A stretch of DNA of 64,000 nt from Natronobacterium haloterrestre. GTDB taxonomy: Archaea; Halobacteriota; Halobacteria; Halobacteriales; Natrialbaceae. The stretch spans positions 1 through 64,000 of the forward strand of contig NZ_FOKW01000001.1 in assembly GCF_900112205.1 (NCBI RefSeq). The letters run 5' to 3'. This document shows, one piece after another, positions 60,172-64,000 of this stretch. The notes beneath the pieces were generated by a model. It was not told the origin of the DNA and searched no databases. It saw only the letters and a list, made by a program, of their open reading frames with translations. How positions within the stretch are numbered: position 1 is the first letter of the stretch; the number at the start of each line of letters is the position of its first letter. A program made the translations under genes and the position numbers.

Positions 60172-61060
60172 CCCCGTCACCCCCGTCGACGTCGCCGCTG
60201 ACGCCGACGATCTCGCCGTCCTCCCAGACGTAGAACCCCTCGCCGGTCTTCTTCCCCAGTTTGCCCGCGCGGACCTTCCGCTTGAGGACCTGCGGCGGCC
60301 TGAACCGCTCGCCCAGCTCCTCGCGGAGGTACTCGAGGATGTCCAGCCGAACGTCCAGGCCGACCACGTCGCCGAGTTCGATCGGCCCCATCGGGTGGTT
60401 GTATCCCAGTTCCATCGCGGCGTCGATGTCCCGTGGGTCGGCGACGCCCTCCTCGACCATGCGCATCGCCTCGACGCCCAGTGCGACACCAAGCCGCGAG
60501 GAGGCGAACCCGGGCGTGTCGGTCACCTCGACGGCCGTCTTGTCGATGTCCTCGACGAACTCGTGGGCCGTCGCGACCGTTCCGTCGTCGGTCTGTTCGG
60601 CGACGACGATCTCGACCAGGTCCATGATGTGGACCGGATTGAAGAAGTGCAGGCCGATCACGCGGCCGTCATGATCGGCGGCGCTGGCGATCTCCGTGAC
60701 CGACAGCGACGACGTGTTGGTCGCGATGATCGCGTCGTCGTCGACCAGTTCCTCGACGTCCTCGAGGGTGTCCCGCTTCAACTCGAGGTCCTCGGGAACG
60801 GCCTCGATCACGAGGTCCGCGTCCGCGACTGCCTCCGCGAGGTGGGTCGTCCCCTCGATGCGGGCCAGCGCCGCGTCGGCCGCCTCGCGGGAGACCTTGT
60901 CGCGTTCGATCCCGCCCTCGAGGTTCTCCTCGATCGACTCGATGCCTTCCTCGACGAACTCGGGGTTGACGTCCCGGATCACGACCTCGTGGTCGGCCAT
61001 CGCCGTCACCTGCGCGATTCCGTGACCCATGGTACCGGCACCCAGTACTGCGACGTGCAT
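60164..61060 (-). CDS. 3-Hydroxyacyl-CoA dehydrogenase
   Basis: This 298-residue NAD-dependent enzyme has the Rossmann motif LGAGTMGHGIAQ (residues 6-17), the LVIEAVPEDLELK region, NTSSLSVTEIA, the catalytic His in GLHFFNPVHIMDLVEIV and the Glu pair, and a C-terminal helical domain ending KKTGEGFYVW. It oxidizes 3-hydroxyacyl-CoA after the hydratase. First gene of a leftward pair, divergent from the thiolase at 61168. Confidence 0.94.
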   Translation of the reverse strand: MHVAVLGAGTMGHGIAQVTAMADHEVVIRDVNPEFVEEGIESIEENLEGGIERDKVSREAADAALARIEGTTHLAEAVADADLVIEAVPEDLELKRDTLEDVEELVDDDAIIATNTSSLSVTEIASAADHDGRVIGLHFFNPVHIMDLVEIVVAEQTDDGTVATAHEFVEDIDKTAVEVTDTPGFASSRLGVALGVEAMRMVEEGVADPRDIDAAMELGYNHPMGPIELGDVVGLDVRLDILEYLREELGERFRPPQVLKRKVRAGKLGKKTGEGFYVWEDGEIVGVSGDVDGGDGDE

Positions 61061-61135
61061 ACGCCACACAACCCGAACGAGCCCCAAAGACGTTACTGTT
61101 CGTTCGACCGCCGGCGTGGGACGTGTCGACGGCAC

Positions 61136-61143
61136 AAATATAT
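61136..61143 (+). promoter_or_regulatory. TATA box of the thiolase/HMGCS-like operon
   Basis: AAATATAT lies 25-32 bases before the ATG at 61168, so transcription should begin at or next to the start codon. An in-frame GTG at 61123 would overlap it and is rejected. Confidence 0.6.
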
Positions 61144-61167
61144 GGCTCCGGAGGATACGCGACGAGC

Positions 61168-62355
61168 ATGCGAGACGTCTATCTGGTCGGTGCGGGCCAG
61201 TCCCCGTTCGGGGCCTTCCCGGACCGGAGTTACCGGGACCTGTTCGCGGAGGCGTACCGGGCCGCGCGCGACAGCGTCGACCGCGGCCTCGAGGCCGCGG
61301 ACGTCGACGAGGCCGTCGTCGGCACGCTGGGCGTCGGCGGCCGCCAGCTAGGGCTGTCGGGGCCGGCCGTGACCGAACACGTCGGCCTCCACAACGTTCC
61401 ATGCTCGCGGGTGGAAAACGCCTGTGCGGCGGGCGGGTTCGCCGTCCGTAACGCGGTCCAGGCGATCAAGAGCGGCTTCGCCGACGTCGTCGTCGCCGGG
61501 GGGTACGAGGTGATGACCGACCTCTCGGACGACGTGACCAAGTACTGGCTCGGCGTCAGCGGCGAGACCGAGTGGGAACGGCTGACGGGAACGACGTTTT
61601 CGGGCCTCTACGCCCAGATGGCGAGCGCCTACATGACCGAGTACGGGGCCACCGCGGAGGACCTCTCGCGGGTCGCCGTCAAGAACCACGGTAACGGCGC
61701 GAAGAACCCGAAAGCGCACCTCGACTTCGAGTGTTCGCTCGAGGACGCCGTCGACGCGCCGACGGTCGCGGACCCCCTCAATCTCTACCACTGCTGTCCG
61801 ACATCGGACGGGGCCGCGGTCGCCGTCCTCGCGAGCGGGGACGTCGTCGCCGAGTACACCGACGAGCGGATCCGGGTCGCCGGCGTCGGCGCGGCCAGCG
61901 AGCGGGTCGGCCTGGCCCAGCGCGACAGCTACACCGGCATCTCGGCCTCGCAGGTCGCCGCCGAGACGGCCTACGACCGCGCTGGCGTCGGCCCGGACGA
62001 CCTCGACTTCGCGGAGGTCCACGACTGCTTCGCCATCGCGGAACTGATCGCCTACGAGGACCTGGGCTTTTGCGAGCCCGGAACCGCGCCCGAACTGCTC
62101 CGCGAGGGGCGCACCGACCCGGACGGCGACCTCCCCGTCAACACCTCCGGCGGCCTCAAGTCGAAGGGCCACCCCATCGGCGCGACCGGTACCGGCCAGG
62201 TCGTCGAGGCGTTCGACCAGTTGACCGGCCGGGCCGGGGATCGACAACTCGAGGACCCCCGGCCCCGGTACGGGCTGACCCACAACGTCGGCGGCAGCGG
62301 CGGCGCGTCGGTCGTCCACGTCTTCGAGCGCGAGCGCGAGGGGGTGGCGAGATGA
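61168..62355 (+). CDS. SCPx-type thiolase (acetyl-CoA acetyltransferase family)
   Basis: This 395-residue thiolase-fold protein has nucleophile Cys in RVENACAAGG, EVHDCFAIAEL, GGLKSKGHPIGATG and the HNVGGSGG ending. Those are the marks of the SCPx/archaeal thiolase branch, which has a His-Asn in place of the second Cys. It would cleave or form a C-C bond on an acyl-CoA. Members of this branch act together with DUF35 partners, and the next gene supplies one. The overlap ATGA (62352-62355) couples the two. Confidence 0.92.
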   Translation: MRDVYLVGAGQSPFGAFPDRSYRDLFAEAYRAARDSVDRGLEAADVDEAVVGTLGVGGRQLGLSGPAVTEHVGLHNVPCSRVENACAAGGFAVRNAVQAIKSGFADVVVAGGYEVMTDLSDDVTKYWLGVSGETEWERLTGTTFSGLYAQMASAYMTEYGATAEDLSRVAVKNHGNGAKNPKAHLDFECSLEDAVDAPTVADPLNLYHCCPTSDGAAVAVLASGDVVAEYTDERIRVAGVGAASERVGLAQRDSYTGISASQVAAETAYDRAGVGPDDLDFAEVHDCFAIAELIAYEDLGFCEPGTAPELLREGRTDPDGDLPVNTSGGLKSKGHPIGATGTGQVVEAFDQLTGRAGDRQLEDPRPRYGLTHNVGGSGGASVVHVFEREREGVAR

Positions 62356-63785
62356 CCCTCGAGGTCGCGAGCGTCGGCGCGTACGCCCCGCGCTACCGGC
62401 TCCCCGCCGACGGCGTCGAGGAGGTCTGGGGCCAGTTCCACGGCGCGGGAATCTCCGAGACCGCCGTGCCAGCGGCCGACGAGGACGCGCTGACGATGGC
62501 CGCCGAGGCCGCGAGGCTCGCCCTCTCGGAGGGTAGCGTCGAGCCCGCGGACGTCCCGCGCCTGCTGCTGGCCACGACGACCCCGCCGCTCGAGGAGGGC
62601 GCGGTCGCCGCGCGGCTCGCGAGTTTCCTCGGTTGCGAGGACACGGTCGAAACGCGCACGTTCACCGCCGGGACGCGGGCCGGCGTCGACGCGCTGGCGA
62701 CGGGGCTCGAGGGCGACGGGCCGGCCCTGGTCGTCGCGAGCGACGCGCCCCGCGGGGCGCCCGACGACGAGGTCGAACACGCCGGCGGCGCGGGGGCGGC
62801 CGCATTCCTCCTGACCGCGGACGGCGGGGGACCGATACGAGGTCGCGCCGAACGAACGGCGGCGACCCCCGGGACGCGGTTCCGCCCCGCGGGATCGGAC
62901 GAGACGACCGGCCTCGGGATCGCGCCCTACGACCGGTCGGCGTTCACCGACGCGGTCGCGGCCGTCGCCGACGACCTCGAGGCCGATCTCGGGGACGCGG
63001 ACGCCGTCGCGCTCCAGTCGCCGAACGGGAAGCTCCCCTACCGTGCTGCGGGCCCGCTCGGCGTCGAGACCGCCGCGATCCGGGAGGGGACGACCGTCCA
63101 CGACCTCGGCGACACCGGTGCGGCCAGCCCCCTCCTCGGGTTCGCGAGCGCGCTCGAGGCCGGGGGCGAGTCCGTCGTCCTGATCGGCTACGGCGGCGAC
63201 GGAGCGGCCGCGATCGCGTTCGACGTCGGGGACGTCGCGGTCGCGACCCGCCTCGAGGGCGCGGAGACGCTGTCCTACGGGGAGTACCTGCGGACCCGCG
63301 GCGATATTACGCCGGGAGAGCCGGACGGGGGCGGCGCGTACGTCAGCGTCCCCAGCTGGACGCGGACGCTCCCCCAGCGCCACCGCCTCGTCGCGGGCCG
63401 GTGCCGGGAATGTGGCGACCTCGCGTTCCCGCCGGAGGGTGCCTGTCCCGGCTGTAGCGCGTTCGAGGCCTACGACGAGGTCACGCTGCCGGGAACGGGG
63501 ACGGTCGAGGCGGCGACGGTCATCGGCCAGGGCGGCGCGCCGCCGGAGTTCGTCGAACAGCAGGCCAGGGAGGGCGCGTACGTCAGTGCGATCGTGGCAC
63601 TCGATGGGCCCGCCGTCGAGGACGGCCGCGACGGGAGCGCCGCGACGGTCTCGACGCCCGCGCAGGTCGGCACCGTCGGCGACGAGTCGGTCTCGCCAGG
63701 GGACCGCGTCGAGGCGACGATCCGCCGGATCTACACCCAGGAGGGCGTGACCCGGTACGGGTTCAAGATGCGACTCCTCGAGTAG
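62352..63785 (+). CDS. HMG-CoA-synthase-like domain fused to DUF35 zinc ribbon/OB fold
   Basis: This 477-residue protein has residues 1-335 in a thiolase-like fold of the archaeal HMG-CoA synthase family (SVGAYAPRYRLPADGVEEVW; DDEVEHAGGAGAAAFLLT). The C-terminal DUF35 module has zinc ligands CRECGDLAFPPEGACPGC followed by an OB fold. By comparison from memory with archaeal HMG-CoA synthase, the catalytic Glu, Cys and His positions read Thr (ATTTPPL), Thr (FTAGTRAG) and Leu/Gln (ALQSPNGK). It therefore may be a non-catalytic scaffold or do other chemistry with the coupled thiolase. Confidence 0.85.
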   Translation: MTLEVASVGAYAPRYRLPADGVEEVWGQFHGAGISETAVPAADEDALTMAAEAARLALSEGSVEPADVPRLLLATTTPPLEEGAVAARLASFLGCEDTVETRTFTAGTRAGVDALATGLEGDGPALVVASDAPRGAPDDEVEHAGGAGAAAFLLTADGGGPIRGRAERTAATPGTRFRPAGSDETTGLGIAPYDRSAFTDAVAAVADDLEADLGDADAVALQSPNGKLPYRAAGPLGVETAAIREGTTVHDLGDTGAASPLLGFASALEAGGESVVLIGYGGDGAAAIAFDVGDVAVATRLEGAETLSYGEYLRTRGDITPGEPDGGGAYVSVPSWTRTLPQRHRLVAGRCRECGDLAFPPEGACPGCSAFEAYDEVTLPGTGTVEAATVIGQGGAPPEFVEQQAREGAYVSAIVALDGPAVEDGRDGSAATVSTPAQVGTVGDESVSPGDRVEATIRRIYTQEGVTRYGFKMRLLE

Positions 63786-63801
63786 CGCCCGCGCGATGCG
63801 T

Positions 63802-63818
63802 GTTCGAGTAACTCGAAC
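63802..63818. promoter_or_regulatory. Palindrome GTTCGAGT-A-ACTCGAAC, copy 1
   Basis: A perfect 8+1+8 palindrome lies 16 bases after the stop of the HMGCS-like gene. The same arms recur at 63940-63956. Probably an operator for a dimeric regulator; which one is unknown. Confidence 0.5.
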
Positions 63819-63890
63819 GCAACGTCCGCTCGAGATTCCTCGTTCATAATTCGTCGCGGGGATTACACGGGCTGAATTACAGCGGTACGT

Positions 63891-63898
63891 TTGTATAC
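63891..63898. promoter_or_regulatory. Possible promoter between the two palindromes
   Basis: TTGTATAC is a TATA-like word midway between the two identical palindromes. The gene it would serve lies outside the window. Confidence 0.3.
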
Positions 63899-63939
63899 CG
63901 GCGGGGCGAGCGCGTCGTTCACGGACCGGAGACGGTTTC

Positions 63940-63956
63940 GTTCGAGTGACTCGAAC
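63940..63956. promoter_or_regulatory. Palindrome GTTCGAGT-G-ACTCGAAC, copy 2
   Basis: Same arms as copy 1 with G at the centre; the distance between the centres is 138 bases. Neither lies in a gene that can be seen. Confidence 0.5.
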
Positions 63957-64000
63957 GGATTCCTAGAGGTCCGCGGCCGATTCCGTCCGCCCGACGGTCA

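Overview
The window is chromosomal DNA from a haloarchaeon (class Halobacteria; the gene content fits Natrialbales, but that rank is inference). The grounds are the high GC of the core regions, very acidic Asp/Glu-rich proteins, archaeal histone and RPA genes, an archaeal-type CCA enzyme, archaeal TATA boxes placed 25-30 bases before starts with little or no leader, and many twin-arginine (Tat) signals.

Layout. 1-18.3 kb is core genome: tRNA-Phe, tRNA-His, tRNA-Asn and tRNA-Arg; an RPA3/Rpap3 pair; MoaB; a His-rich COG0523 GTPase; a glycosyltransferase and two nucleotide-sugar dehydratase/epimerase genes; the CCA-adding enzyme; an RPA2-type gene followed by a fused doublet histone and a histone deacetylase one base apart; and RNase P RNA on the minus strand. 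18.4-26 kb holds AMMECR1, nicotinate phosphoribosyltransferase and a nicotinamidase-like hydrolase, an Hvo_1808-type surface protein with an HExxH motif, and a tungstate/molybdate-type ABC transporter. 26-30.6 kb is an AT-rich island of dead insertion sequences (IS1595-like, IS5-like and another DDE transposase) and a decayed MCM helicase fragment, around a lipoprotein gene and a secreted trypsin-like protease.

31-38 kb is a nitrous-oxide reductase operon read leftwards (nosZ, a 4-TM protein, nosD, nosF, nosY, nosL). 38-45 kb has a cytochrome P450, a serpin, an M23-like protein, a lipoate ligase-like protein and haloarchaea-type hypotheticals. 45.2-49.5 kb is a second AT-rich island: an IS110 fragment, a FilR1-like winged-helix regulator, a helicase C-terminal fragment, a Tat-secreted protein of unknown function and a small two-TM protein. 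49.6-53.4 kb carries a beta-propeller surface protein, a thiolase and a PLDc_N-like membrane protein.

53.9-63.8 kb looks like one catabolic cluster for an organic or CoA-bound acid: metal-dependent amidohydrolase, IclR regulator, tandem-EthD protein, M24-fold protein, LLM flavin oxidoreductase, hotdog thioesterase, enoyl-CoA hydratase, 3-hydroxyacyl-CoA dehydrogenase, SCPx-type thiolase and an HMG-CoA-synthase-like/DUF35 fusion whose catalytic residues appear substituted. Its substrate cannot be read from the sequence.

The most unusual structural signal is at three places (tRNA-Phe, tRNA-Arg and the 51.7-kb thiolase). In each, a GC-rich inverted-repeat segment with a GAGCG-type core follows the gene and is closed by a second direct copy of that gene's 3' end. 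This looks like a repeated insertion mechanism or element.
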